Source: an uncultured Flammeovirgaceae bacterium | Lineage (GTDB): Bacteria; Bacteroidota; Bacteroidia; Cytophagales; Cyclobacteriaceae | NCBI GenBank assembly: GCA_937883755.1 | Contig: CAKZYA010000061.1 | Coordinates: forward strand, 62,001-126,000 | Reading direction: 5' to 3' | DNA length: 64,000 nucleotides | In this document: piece after piece, positions 8,983 to 17,864 of the stretch | How the letters are laid out: each line of letters begins with the position of its first letter | Numbering within the stretch: the stretch's first letter is position 1 | Program-made: the position numbers and the translations under genes | Notes under the pieces: model-generated | The model's database searches: none | Told to the model about the DNA's origin: nothing | What the model saw: the letters and a program-made list of their open reading frames with translations, nothing else

Positions 8983-11622
8983 ATGAGTCGTTCCGATACT
9001 ACTAAAGAAAATAACGCATCACCTCCCAAAGTGGCCACTCGCTTCCTGCGGTGGTACTGTCGCTCGGAACTACTGGATGAAGTGGAAGGCGACTTGTACG
9101 AACTCTTTCAACGACGAGTAGAAGAAAAAGGTCTTTGGAAAGCCAAAGTGCTCTATTCGCTGAATGTACTCATGTTCCTGCATCCCGACTATATCAGAAA
9201 ACGAAGACACTACCCTACAAATCATATCGCTATGTTTAAAAACTATTTCACTATTGCCCTCAGAAATATTCAGAAACACCGAGGCTTTGCTGCGATCAAC
9301 ATTGCTGGACTTACATTGGGCATCGCCGGAGCACTCATTATCTTTTTGCTGGTACGTTTTGAGCTAAGCTTCGACACCTTTCATCCTCAAGCCGACCGCA
9401 TTTACCGGGTGCTTACGGGCCACCCTGATGATGTGAAAGAGGATGGCGATACCGGAACGCCCACTGGGCTAATGCCCGTGATTGAAGACGAGTTTTCGGG
9501 GGTAGCGAATGTAGCAGTAGCTTACCGCTTAAACCCTGCCCAAACCCAGATTGAAATAAACGAAGAACTGACCCGTGAGTCGCACATCTACTTTATGACT
9601 CCTTCGTTCTTTGAAGTTTTTCATTTTCCCTGGAAGGTGGGTGATCCGAAAAAATCGTTATCAGAACCCGGGCAGGTAGCCATCAGTAAAGCCTTAGCCG
9701 ATAAGTACTTCGACGGGGATGCAGTAGGAAAACGAATAAAGCTGAATAATGAATACGATCTCATTGTGAGTGGTATTATTCAAGATACGCCACTGAACAC
9801 CGATATGCCAATTGAGATCGCAGTGTCTTACGCTACTTTTCAGCAGACTGGTGAGTATCAGCCTGAGTACGAAATTGGTATGAACTCCTATCATCAGACT
9901 TATGTGCTGCTTAACGAAGGTGCTGATGTAAGCGATATAGAAACCCAGTTTCACGCTATGATTAGTAAGTACGTTAGTTTGGAAGTAGCTGACGAAAGAA
10001 CCGCGCACGCACTACAACCGTTATCTGAAATCCACTATAATGGTGATATAGGAAATACTAATTTTTCTAAGCGCTCTATTAGTAAGCAAACTATTACCAG
10101 TCTATCATTAATCGGCATCTTTTTACTGATTACTGCTTGTATCAACTTCGTAAATCTGGCCACGGCTCAAGCGGTTAAGCGATCTAAAGAAGTGGGTATT
10201 CGTAAGGTGCTAGGCAGCACTCGCCAACAGATGGTTAGCCAATTTATGAGCGAAACATTTGCCCTTACCCTCATCGCTCTGCTGTTGGCTTATCTATTGG
10301 TTGCTATCGCGTTTCCCTACCTGCCGGAATTGCTAGGGATTACTTTAGATATATCTTGGTTGTACCAACCATCAACCTTACTCATCGCTTTTGGTTTGGC
10401 ACTGGTGGTGGGAATACTCGCTGGTTTTTATCCATCCATTGTGCTAGCACGGTTTCGTCCGGCCGCTACGCTCAAAAACACGCTTACCAACCAGCAAACT
10501 GGGGGGCTAAACCTACGTCGAGGACTTATCATTTTTCAATTTGCCCTATCACAAGTATTGATCATCTGCACTATCGTAGTAGTCAGCCAGATGCATTACT
10601 TCAATACTACTGAATTGGGTTTTGAAAAAGAGGCAATTATTACGGTTGACCTTCCCGAAAGTAATCCCGACAAGTTACAGACCCTCCGAAATACTATTAT
10701 CCAGTATCCAGCTATTGAGGCAGCCAGTTTCTCGCTAAATGCCCCTTCGGCCACAATCAATAAATGGTGGACTAATTATACTCACGAAAACAAGCCTAGT
10801 GAGGAGCAAACAACGGAAATGAAAATCATTGATGAGAGCTATCTGAAACTATATGACATTCCTTTAATAGCTGGTCGTAACTTACTAGAGGGTGACTCTT
10901 CTCAGGCAATAGTGAATGAGGTATTCATGAAAAAAAATGGTATTGAGAATCCAGAAGATATATTAGGAACCAAAGTAAACTCCTTCGGTCAGGAAATCAC
11001 TATCACTGGAGTAGTACGGGATTTCCACTCGCTCTCTCTTCAGAGGAGAATTCCACCGTTGATGATGGTGCGTGACCCTAATTTATTCCAGAAAGCATCT
11101 TTCAAAATCAATATGCAGCAGGCATCAGAAGCTATTACTCGTATTGAGCAGCAGTGGACAGAAGCTTTTCCGCAGTATTATTTTACCTATCAGTTTTTAG
11201 ATGAGGACTTGGCTAGCTGGTACGAAAAAGAACAGCGCACCTCTCGCTTACTTTCCCTCTTTGCTGGTATCGCCATCTTTATTGGTTGTCTGGGACTCTA
11301 TGGGTTGATCAGCTTTATTACGGTTCAACGAACTAAAGAAATGGGTATCCGCAAAGTGTTGGGTGCTACGGTATCCCATATCGTCTACCTGTTTACCAAA
11401 GATTTAGTACTGCTCGTCGGGATTGCCTTTGTGGTAGCCGCTCCGCTGGGTTACTATTTTATGCAACAGTGGCTAGCGGATTTTACCTACAAAATTGATC
11501 CCGCTTGGTGGATGTTTTTGATAGCGGCACTAGTCGGACTGCTTATCGCTTTGTTTACGGTTAGTTTCAAATCTATCCGGGCGGCGGTTGCCAATCCAGT
11601 TGACTCGCTACGCAATGAATAA
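8983..11622 (+). CDS. Prefix-domain MacB/FtsX-type ABC permease 3
   Basis: 879 residues. The prefix domain occupies residues 1-83 (FLRWYCRSELLDEVEGDLYE, FLHPDYIRKRRH) and is followed by a junction Met at residue 84 (ATG at 9232) opening MFKNYFTIALRNIQKHRGF. The core has the usual TM1, MacB_PCD, FtsX (TACINFVNLATAQAVKRSKE), second MacB_PCD and FtsX (QRTKEMGIRKVLGATVS) order. It is more diverged in its periplasmic domains than permeases 2 and 4, suggesting a different ligand or partner. It lies 36 nt after the secreted amidotransferase-fold gene. No promoter or paired dyad is visible just upstream, so transcription probably reads through from the PadR promoter. Confidence 0.87.
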   Translation: MSRSDTTKENNASPPKVATRFLRWYCRSELLDEVEGDLYELFQRRVEEKGLWKAKVLYSLNVLMFLHPDYIRKRRHYPTNHIAMFKNYFTIALRNIQKHRGFAAINIAGLTLGIAGALIIFLLVRFELSFDTFHPQADRIYRVLTGHPDDVKEDGDTGTPTGLMPVIEDEFSGVANVAVAYRLNPAQTQIEINEELTRESHIYFMTPSFFEVFHFPWKVGDPKKSLSEPGQVAISKALADKYFDGDAVGKRIKLNNEYDLIVSGIIQDTPLNTDMPIEIAVSYATFQQTGEYQPEYEIGMNSYHQTYVLLNEGADVSDIETQFHAMISKYVSLEVADERTAHALQPLSEIHYNGDIGNTNFSKRSISKQTITSLSLIGIFLLITACINFVNLATAQAVKRSKEVGIRKVLGSTRQQMVSQFMSETFALTLIALLLAYLLVAIAFPYLPELLGITLDISWLYQPSTLLIAFGLALVVGILAGFYPSIVLARFRPAATLKNTLTNQQTGGLNLRRGLIIFQFALSQVLIICTIVVVSQMHYFNTTELGFEKEAIITVDLPESNPDKLQTLRNTIIQYPAIEAASFSLNAPSATINKWWTNYTHENKPSEEQTTEMKIIDESYLKLYDIPLIAGRNLLEGDSSQAIVNEVFMKKNGIENPEDILGTKVNSFGQEITITGVVRDFHSLSLQRRIPPLMMVRDPNLFQKASFKINMQQASEAITRIEQQWTEAFPQYYFTYQFLDEDLASWYEKEQRTSRLLSLFAGIAIFIGCLGLYGLISFITVQRTKEMGIRKVLGATVSHIVYLFTKDLVLLVGIAFVVAAPLGYYFMQQWLADFTYKIDPAWWMFLIAALVGLLIALFTVSFKSIRAAVANPVDSLRNE

Positions 11623-11647
11623 CTTTTGCGGGGTGCTGGGAGCAAAA

Positions 11648-11666
11648 GGAGTGTGGAGTACGCTCC
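11648..11666. repeat. Small intergenic hairpin between permeases 3 and 4
   Basis: GGAGTGT and ACGCTCC (7-bp arms with one G-T wobble, 5-base loop) lie in the 76-bp gap between two permease genes. There is no T-run, so it is not a clear terminator; it could be a processing or stability element. Confidence 0.3.
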
Positions 11667-11698
11667 ATTCCTGGCACCTTGTATCCAGCATGTAGATT

Positions 11699-14314
11699 AT
11701 GTCAAAAAATAACATGCCACCAAAATGGGCTACTTGCTTCCTCCGCTGGTACTGTCGAGCCGAACTACTCGACGAGGTGGAGGGCGACTTGTATGAATTG
11801 TTCCAACGACGAGTAGAAGCAAAAGGAGTACGAAGAGCACGATTACTCTACTGGTTGAATGTCCTAATGTTCCTGCATCCTGATTATATCCGAAAACGAA
11901 AACGACATAACTCAATTAATCACACTGCCATGTTTAGAAACTACTTGAAAGTTGCCGCTCGCAATGCTGTGAAGCATAAATTTTACGCAACCATTAATGT
12001 GTTAGGCTTAGCCATCGGTATGACCTGCTGCTTACTCATCTTTCTATACGTCAGCCAGGAATTAAGCTACGATAGCTTCCATACTAAAAGCGACCGTATT
12101 TATCGGCTAGTAACCGACATTAAGACCCCAACCGAAACGCTGAATATTGGGGAAACATCCACTCCAATGGCAGCTTATATGAAGTCTGACTTCCCTGAAG
12201 TAGAAGACATGGTACGGATTGACAACGCTCAGTTCCTTTTGCAAAAAGATGATCAGACCTTTCAAGAGGATGAGGCAATCACTGCCGACTCTACCTTCTT
12301 TAAAGTTTTTAGTTTTACACTACTCCGGGGTAACCCGCAAACCGCCCTGAAAGACCCGTTCAGTCTCGTGCTAACCGAAGATGCAGCAAAAAAATATTTT
12401 GGCAATGAAGACCCGCTGGGACAACGGCTTCTGATGGAAAGCGAGTATGACTGCACGGTGACCGGAGTGATGGAAAACGTACCCGAAAACTCAAGTTTTG
12501 ATTTTGAGATACTGATTTCTATGTCTACCCGCTTAGAAGAGTTCGCTCCTGGGTTGAATGAGCATTGGGGTAATTTTACAAATGTTGCTTACGTGCTGCT
12601 AACCGAACAAGCTGATCCGAAAGAATTGGAAAGCAAATTGCCCCACTTTCTGTCAAACTACATTAGCGAAAAGGATCGTGGTGAGGGTATGAATTATACG
12701 TTGTTTCTAGAACCCCTATCTGAGGTTTATTACTCGGAGCGGGGTGGATTCAAAGTAGGTAGTCTCACTAATGTTAAAATCTTCTCAGTCATCGCCATCT
12801 TTATTCTCCTCATCGCGTGTATCAACTTTATGAATCTGGCTACAGCACGGGCTACTGAACGAGCGAAAGAAGTGGGTATCAGAAAAGTAGTGGGAGCGGT
12901 CCGCCGCCAACTAACCACGCAGTTTCTGTTCGAGTCGGTGCTGCTTAGTTTGATAGCGTTTCTGTTGGCTCTACTATTGGGCGAGTTACTATTGCCAATC
13001 TTCAATCAACTGGCAGGAAAGGCAGTGGCTACCAGCGTATTTAATAACTTCTATCATCTTTTATTTTTTGTCGCAATTGCTCTAACGATAGGGCTACTAG
13101 CCGGTATTTATCCAGCCCTGGTGCTTTCCCATTTTAAGTCAGTAGCTATCCTGAAAGGACGTTTTAGTAGCAGTCAGCGCGGAGTAGTACTACGAAAGGC
13201 ACTGGTTGTTGCTCAGTTTGCTATTTCTATTGTGCTGATTGTAGGAACATTGGTAGTTTATGTTCAGCTAGATTACATGCAGAACCAGACTTTAGGGTTT
13301 AAGAAAAACCGAATGCTGGTGATCGATTTTCGGGGCGATAATGCTATTCAGGAAAAGGTGGAAACCTTTAAGCAGCAGTTGGCAAACCACCCTGGAGTGG
13401 AATCCGTAAGTGTTTCTTCCAGTGTTCCTGGTCGAAATAATAGCCATGCGTACTCCGAAATAGAGAATCCCACTGGAGATATGCAGGCCAGTAATGTCAA
13501 CCTCTTTTATGTTGATCATAATTTCCTCAAGCAATACAAAATGGGCGTGGCTGCCGGACGGTTCTTTTCTGAAGATTTTTCTACGGATACCTCAGCGATG
13601 ATCGTCAACGAAGCACTAGTAAAAAGCTACGGATATTCATCAGCTGAAGATATTATTGGACAGCGTTTTTCGCAGTGGGGTGTAGAAGGCGAGATTATCG
13701 GAGTTGTGAAAGACTACCACTTTCGCTCATTACAGCAGGAAATTGGTTCAATGACCATCCGTATGGAATCTACTTTTGCCCGCTATTTTTCTATCAATGT
13801 AGAGACTGATGATCTCTCCGGTACATTAGCTTCGTTAGAGAAAGAATGGCAAACGCTAGCTCCCCAGCGTCCGTTCAATTACTTCTTCCTGGACGAAGCC
13901 TTTGACCAGCAGTACCGAGCCGAAGTTCGTTTCGGACAGCTTTTCATTTACTTCGCTGGGTTAGCCATTTTCATCGCTTGCCTCGGGTTGCTCGGTCTGA
14001 TCTCCTACACTATTGTACAGCGTACCAAAGAAATTGGGATCCGCAAAGTGCTGGGAGCTACCGAAAGTAGTATTGTCCGTCTGCTATCCAAAGACTTTCT
14101 AGTGTTAGTGCTTATCTCTTTTGTGGTTGCCACCCCGGTCGCCTGGTATGCGCTACAACAATGGTTAGCTGATTTTGCCTACCGCACGCCTATGCCCTGG
14201 TGGGTGTTTGTCTTAGCCGGATCAGTAGCTACTTTTATCGCGATGCTTACCGTGAGTTTCCAATCCATAAAAGCTGCTATTAGCAATCCGGTAGATGCTT
14301 TAAGAAGTGAGTGA
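11699..14314 (+). CDS. Prefix-domain MacB/FtsX-type ABC permease 4
   Basis: 871 residues. Prefix at residues 1-77 with the same FLRWYCRAELLDEVEGDLYE and FLHPDYIRKRKR blocks, junction Met at residue 78 (ATG at 11930, MFRNYLKVAARN). The core contains CINFMNLATARATERAKEVG and QRTKEIGIRKVLGA in the two FtsX halves. A 40-bp tract of the prefix (11867-11906) is identical to permease 2 (5697-5736), and the last 31 bp (14282-14312) are identical to the end of permease 5 (16782-16812). This mosaic pattern points to recent duplication or gene conversion among the paralogues. It is likely the last gene of the PadR-led operon, since a paired dyad follows it before permease 5. Confidence 0.88.
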   Translation: MSKNNMPPKWATCFLRWYCRAELLDEVEGDLYELFQRRVEAKGVRRARLLYWLNVLMFLHPDYIRKRKRHNSINHTAMFRNYLKVAARNAVKHKFYATINVLGLAIGMTCCLLIFLYVSQELSYDSFHTKSDRIYRLVTDIKTPTETLNIGETSTPMAAYMKSDFPEVEDMVRIDNAQFLLQKDDQTFQEDEAITADSTFFKVFSFTLLRGNPQTALKDPFSLVLTEDAAKKYFGNEDPLGQRLLMESEYDCTVTGVMENVPENSSFDFEILISMSTRLEEFAPGLNEHWGNFTNVAYVLLTEQADPKELESKLPHFLSNYISEKDRGEGMNYTLFLEPLSEVYYSERGGFKVGSLTNVKIFSVIAIFILLIACINFMNLATARATERAKEVGIRKVVGAVRRQLTTQFLFESVLLSLIAFLLALLLGELLLPIFNQLAGKAVATSVFNNFYHLLFFVAIALTIGLLAGIYPALVLSHFKSVAILKGRFSSSQRGVVLRKALVVAQFAISIVLIVGTLVVYVQLDYMQNQTLGFKKNRMLVIDFRGDNAIQEKVETFKQQLANHPGVESVSVSSSVPGRNNSHAYSEIENPTGDMQASNVNLFYVDHNFLKQYKMGVAAGRFFSEDFSTDTSAMIVNEALVKSYGYSSAEDIIGQRFSQWGVEGEIIGVVKDYHFRSLQQEIGSMTIRMESTFARYFSINVETDDLSGTLASLEKEWQTLAPQRPFNYFFLDEAFDQQYRAEVRFGQLFIYFAGLAIFIACLGLLGLISYTIVQRTKEIGIRKVLGATESSIVRLLSKDFLVLVLISFVVATPVAWYALQQWLADFAYRTPMPWWVFVLAGSVATFIAMLTVSFQSIKAAISNPVDALRSE

Positions 14315-14319
14315 TAAAG

Positions 14320-14356
14320 TGTTCGTTATCGGGCACTTATCGCTCGGTTTCGGGCA
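14320..14356. promoter_or_regulatory. Paired dyad, operator-like (copy 3, upstream of permease 5)
   Basis: TGTTCGTTATCGGGCA (14320-14335) and CGCTCGGTTTCGGGCA (14341-14356) start 21 bp apart and fit the same pattern as the pairs at 2477 and 5036: invariant G at position 2, CG at 5-6, G at 12, CA at 15-16. Each is an imperfect inverted repeat with a 4-base spacer. The pair starts 5 bp after the end of permease 4 and ends about 82 bp before permease 5, suggesting permease 5 has its own regulated promoter. Confidence 0.5.
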
Positions 14357-14438
14357 TCCTTTTTTGGCTAAATAGGCGTTTTAAGGGTGTAGAGCTATTG
14401 GTACTTCTTTTGCCCAGGGTTGTAGTAAACTAGCTGAT

Positions 14439-16814
14439 ATGTTCAAAAACTATATTCTTACTGCCTACCGAAACTCATTAAAGAACAAGCTATATGCCGG
14501 AATCAATGTGCTGGGTCTGGCTATTGGTATCACCTGTTGCCTGTTTATTGTGCTATATGTGCAGCATGAGCAAAGCTACGATCAGTTTCACGAAAAGAAG
14601 GATCGTATCTTCAAAGTATATCGAACGTCCGATCGTGATGGTATTGGTGAGATAGGTCCTACTTCGGCTCCCTACGCTGAAGCGTTAGAGAACGATTTTC
14701 CGGAGGAAGTAGAAGCTTCCGTGCGCATTATGCCTCGCCAAGGATTAATCACTTATGGCGAGAACGCTTTTACCGGTGATGATATCAGCTTTGTTGGTCG
14801 CGACTTCTTGAAAGTATTTACTTTTCCACTAATTCAGGGTGATCCGGCTACGGCACTCAATGAACCGAGCAGCGCAGTACTTACCGAAGAAATGGCTAAA
14901 AAGTACTTTGGTGACCAAGACCCTATCGGGCAGACGTTAGAGTACGAAAATGAGTATTCTCTGGTAGTAACCGGAGTGTTGGCTCCAATACCAGAAACCT
15001 CTCATATTAAATTTGACTTCTTGACTTCAGTACATCGGTTTGAGCAAGAAGAGTGGTTCTCTAGCTGGTGGAATAATAATATGATGACCTATGTGTTGCT
15101 CAAAGAAGGAGCCGAAGAAAAAGCGGTAGAAGAACAGTTTCCAGCATTTATGGAGAAATACCTGGGAGACGACTTCGAGCGATTGGGCATCCGATTAGGG
15201 CTGACCTTAAAGCCTATGACCGATGTTTATTTTGCCAGTGATACCGAATTTGATGTTTGGGTCGAGCATGGTAATCAGTCTATGACCTACATCTTTCTGG
15301 CCATTGCCCTGTTTATTCTCCTCATTGCCTGCATCAATTTTATGAATCTGGCTACGGCTCGGGCCGCTCGCCGATCCGCCGAAGTAGGAGTGCGAAAGGC
15401 GTTAGGAGCTAACCGAAGTGATTTGATCTATCAGTTTTTTGGCGAATCTTTTCTCACCACTTTCGTGGCGGTGTTACTTACCATTGTATTGATATCAGCT
15501 TTGCTTCCCGCGTTTAATCAATTTGCTGAGGTTAATCTTATGCTTCCCACTAATATCAGTTTTCCCTTATTACTACTGGGGGTAGTTGTTGGTGTAGGGT
15601 TACTAGCAGGTAGCTATCCTGCTCTGTTTTTATCGGCTTTCGTACCAGTAAAAGCCCTAAAGGGTGGAGTAAGGGTTGGAAGAAAAGGTGAATCTATGCG
15701 TAAGGGATTGGTCATATTTCAGTTCGTAATCTCTATTATACTTATCGTTGCCGTAATGGTGGTCAATCAGCAAATGCGTTATGTACAGAATCAACGTCTC
15801 GGATTCGATAAAGAGCAGGTTATTCTGTTAGAGGTAGATAATGATGAACTATACAACCAACAGCAGAGCTTTAAAGACCGACTCCGACAAAACGCTCGTA
15901 TTGCCAACGTTTCGGTAATGTCAGGCGAGCCGGGCGGGTTCCATGATATGTATGCCTTTAACGTTGAAGGTAAGGAAGAAGAAGCAGTGATGAATACTGT
16001 ATTTACCGATACTGATTACGTAACTACACTCGGGCTGACAATAGTAGCTGGTCGAAACTTCTCTCCGCAGTTCAGTACTGATACTTTAGAGGCAATCATT
16101 ATTAATGAAACTGCTGCTCGTTCGCTAGAATGGGCACCTGAAGAGGCATTGGGCAAAGAAATTGTAAACCCCTTCTCAGATTCTATTCCTCGCCGGGTAG
16201 TTGGGGTGGTGGAAGATTATCACTTTGCCTCGCTGCACCACGAGATAGATCCACTAGCGATTATGATGGGTGATGACTCCCGGATGATTGCTATTAAAAC
16301 CACGGCGGGCGATATGGCACCTGTCATTGATTTAGTTTCGGATACCTGGTCGTCTATCGTAAGCCAGCACCCTTTCTCCTTTACTTTCCTAGATGAAAGC
16401 TACGATCAACTATATCGGGCTGAACAGAAGCAGGGCCAAATATTTACGTTATTTGCTGGTATCGCGGTGTTTATTGCCTGTTTGGGGTTATTTGGACTAG
16501 TTACCTTCGTAGCCGAACAGCGTATTAAAGAAATTGGAGTACGCAAGGTACTAGGAGCTTCAGTACTACAGTTAGTCCACTTGCTTACCAAGGATTTTGC
16601 TATACTCGTGGTCACCGCATTAGTTATTGCATCGCCTATTGCATACTATATTATGCAACAGTGGCTAGCTGATTTTGCCTATCGAGTGACTATTCCTTGG
16701 TGGATATTTGTTTTGGCTGGATTAGTAGCCACGTTCATCGCTATGATTACCGTGAGTGTTCAATCGGTGAAGGCGGCCATCAGCAATCCGGTAGATGCTT
16801 TAAGAAGTGAGTAG
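14439..16814 (+). CDS. MacB/FtsX-type ABC permease 5 (no prefix domain)
   Basis: 791 residues, starting directly at MFKNYILTAYRNSLKNKLY, the position that aligns with the junction Met of the prefix-fused paralogues. TM1 (GINVLGLAIGITCCLFIVLY), MacB_PCD, FtsX (CINFMNLATARAARRSAEVG), second periplasmic domain and C-terminal FtsX (QRIKEIGVRKVLGA) are all present and it looks intact. Its final 31 bp are identical to those of permease 4. It has its own upstream paired dyad, so it is probably a separate unit under the same regulator. It needs a LolD/MacB-type ATPase encoded elsewhere. Transport substrate unknown. Confidence 0.86.
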   Translation: MFKNYILTAYRNSLKNKLYAGINVLGLAIGITCCLFIVLYVQHEQSYDQFHEKKDRIFKVYRTSDRDGIGEIGPTSAPYAEALENDFPEEVEASVRIMPRQGLITYGENAFTGDDISFVGRDFLKVFTFPLIQGDPATALNEPSSAVLTEEMAKKYFGDQDPIGQTLEYENEYSLVVTGVLAPIPETSHIKFDFLTSVHRFEQEEWFSSWWNNNMMTYVLLKEGAEEKAVEEQFPAFMEKYLGDDFERLGIRLGLTLKPMTDVYFASDTEFDVWVEHGNQSMTYIFLAIALFILLIACINFMNLATARAARRSAEVGVRKALGANRSDLIYQFFGESFLTTFVAVLLTIVLISALLPAFNQFAEVNLMLPTNISFPLLLLGVVVGVGLLAGSYPALFLSAFVPVKALKGGVRVGRKGESMRKGLVIFQFVISIILIVAVMVVNQQMRYVQNQRLGFDKEQVILLEVDNDELYNQQQSFKDRLRQNARIANVSVMSGEPGGFHDMYAFNVEGKEEEAVMNTVFTDTDYVTTLGLTIVAGRNFSPQFSTDTLEAIIINETAARSLEWAPEEALGKEIVNPFSDSIPRRVVGVVEDYHFASLHHEIDPLAIMMGDDSRMIAIKTTAGDMAPVIDLVSDTWSSIVSQHPFSFTFLDESYDQLYRAEQKQGQIFTLFAGIAVFIACLGLFGLVTFVAEQRIKEIGVRKVLGASVLQLVHLLTKDFAILVVTALVIASPIAYYIMQQWLADFAYRVTIPWWIFVLAGLVATFIAMITVSVQSVKAAISNPVDALRSE

Positions 16815-16885
16815 AAATAGGTCTCGCCTACTTAACGCTCATTTACTCGCAAAAGTGGGTGGCAATAGAGTTCGCAAAATTGCAC

Positions 16886-16893
16886 TAACTTTG
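16886..16893 (+). promoter_or_regulatory. Bacteroidota -7 box (TAACTTTG)
   Basis: TAACTTTG matches TAnnTTTG and lies 26 bp before the start of the glycan cassette, placing a transcription start near 16900. No convincing TTTG -33 element is seen at the right distance, so this rests on the -7 match and position. Confidence 0.4.
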
Positions 16894-16919
16894 GTATCAG
16901 AACCAGTTGTTAATCCCGC

Positions 16920-17864
16920 ATGTCCCGCGCTTCTATTGATTATATTTATGGATCACCGCCTACTCATTACTCATTAGGCTTTGAGTCATCGCTATACAAT
17001 CGGGAGGACTTTTTATACCTGAAAGATTATCCAATTCAGTCGTTTTATGCGGTTGATCAGAAGCGACAAAGTATTGAGGCTCGGATTCATTTTACAATAA
17101 GAAAACAGAAAGATGGATCGCTCCGAGCGATCAGCTTGCCTGAATTGCCGTTTGGCTCACTAGAGTACAGTACACTTTTACCCACTGGACAGCTTGCAGG
17201 GTTTCTAAACTTCGTGTGCGAAAAACTGGCTAATCAGAAAGTTACCTCTCTGGAAATTCGGGATTGTGTGCCGATTTATCGGTATGACTCGGCAGATCTG
17301 CTCCCACAGATACTACAGAACCAGGGTTTTACGATGATAGAACAGGTTGCGAATCATCATATTCCGGTTGATCAGAAGCCATTTATTGAGAAGGTACACG
17401 TGATGCAGAAGCGACGTTTAAGAAAGTGCATTCGATCGGGTTTTACCTTCCAAGCCCAACCACTTAGCGAGCTTGCCTCGGTGTATAATTTTATTCACCA
17501 ATGTCGGGCGGAGCGGGGTTGGGGGCTTTCCTTATCTCTTGGACAGTTAACTGACCTGGCAGAAAAATTTTCTGATCGGTATCAGTTATTTTCAGTAGTT
17601 GATCAGAACCAACGTATGGCAGCAGCTACGGTAGCGGTACAGATCAATAGAAATATTCTTTACAATTTTTATCCTGCTTCCCCCATTTGCTATCGCTCGT
17701 TTAGTCCGCTCGTGTATTTACTTCAACAACTATATAACTTTGCCCGTGAGAAGAAATTCCGCTGGATTGATCTAGGTATTTCCACAACAGAGTCCTTAAA
17801 GAATTTTAAAACCCGCGTGGGCGGAGTACTTTCTCACAAAAAAACGTATCTTCTGGAATGGTAG
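16920..17864 (+). CDS. FemAB/GNAT-like acyl- or aminoacyl-transferase
   Basis: 314 residues. The C-terminal half reads as a GNAT/FemAB domain: VHVMQKRRLRKCIRSGF (basic segment before the domain), an acceptor helix VYNFIHQCRAERGWGLSLS, strand LFSVVDQNQRMAAATVAVQ, then YNFYPASP and, near the end, WIDLGISTTESLKNFKTRVGG, which resembles the FKxxFGG ending of FemAB-like (Acetyltransf_6) enzymes. The N-terminal half is less clear. Such proteins transfer acyl or aminoacyl groups onto sugars or peptidoglycan. It opens an overlapping four-gene cassette with three glycosyltransferase-like genes (7-nt overlap with the next), so modification of a surface glycan is a reasonable guess. The exact reaction cannot be told. 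Confidence 0.6.
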   Translation: MSRASIDYIYGSPPTHYSLGFESSLYNREDFLYLKDYPIQSFYAVDQKRQSIEARIHFTIRKQKDGSLRAISLPELPFGSLEYSTLLPTGQLAGFLNFVCEKLANQKVTSLEIRDCVPIYRYDSADLLPQILQNQGFTMIEQVANHHIPVDQKPFIEKVHVMQKRRLRKCIRSGFTFQAQPLSELASVYNFIHQCRAERGWGLSLSLGQLTDLAEKFSDRYQLFSVVDQNQRMAAATVAVQINRNILYNFYPASPICYRSFSPLVYLLQQLYNFAREKKFRWIDLGISTTESLKNFKTRVGGVLSHKKTYLLEW

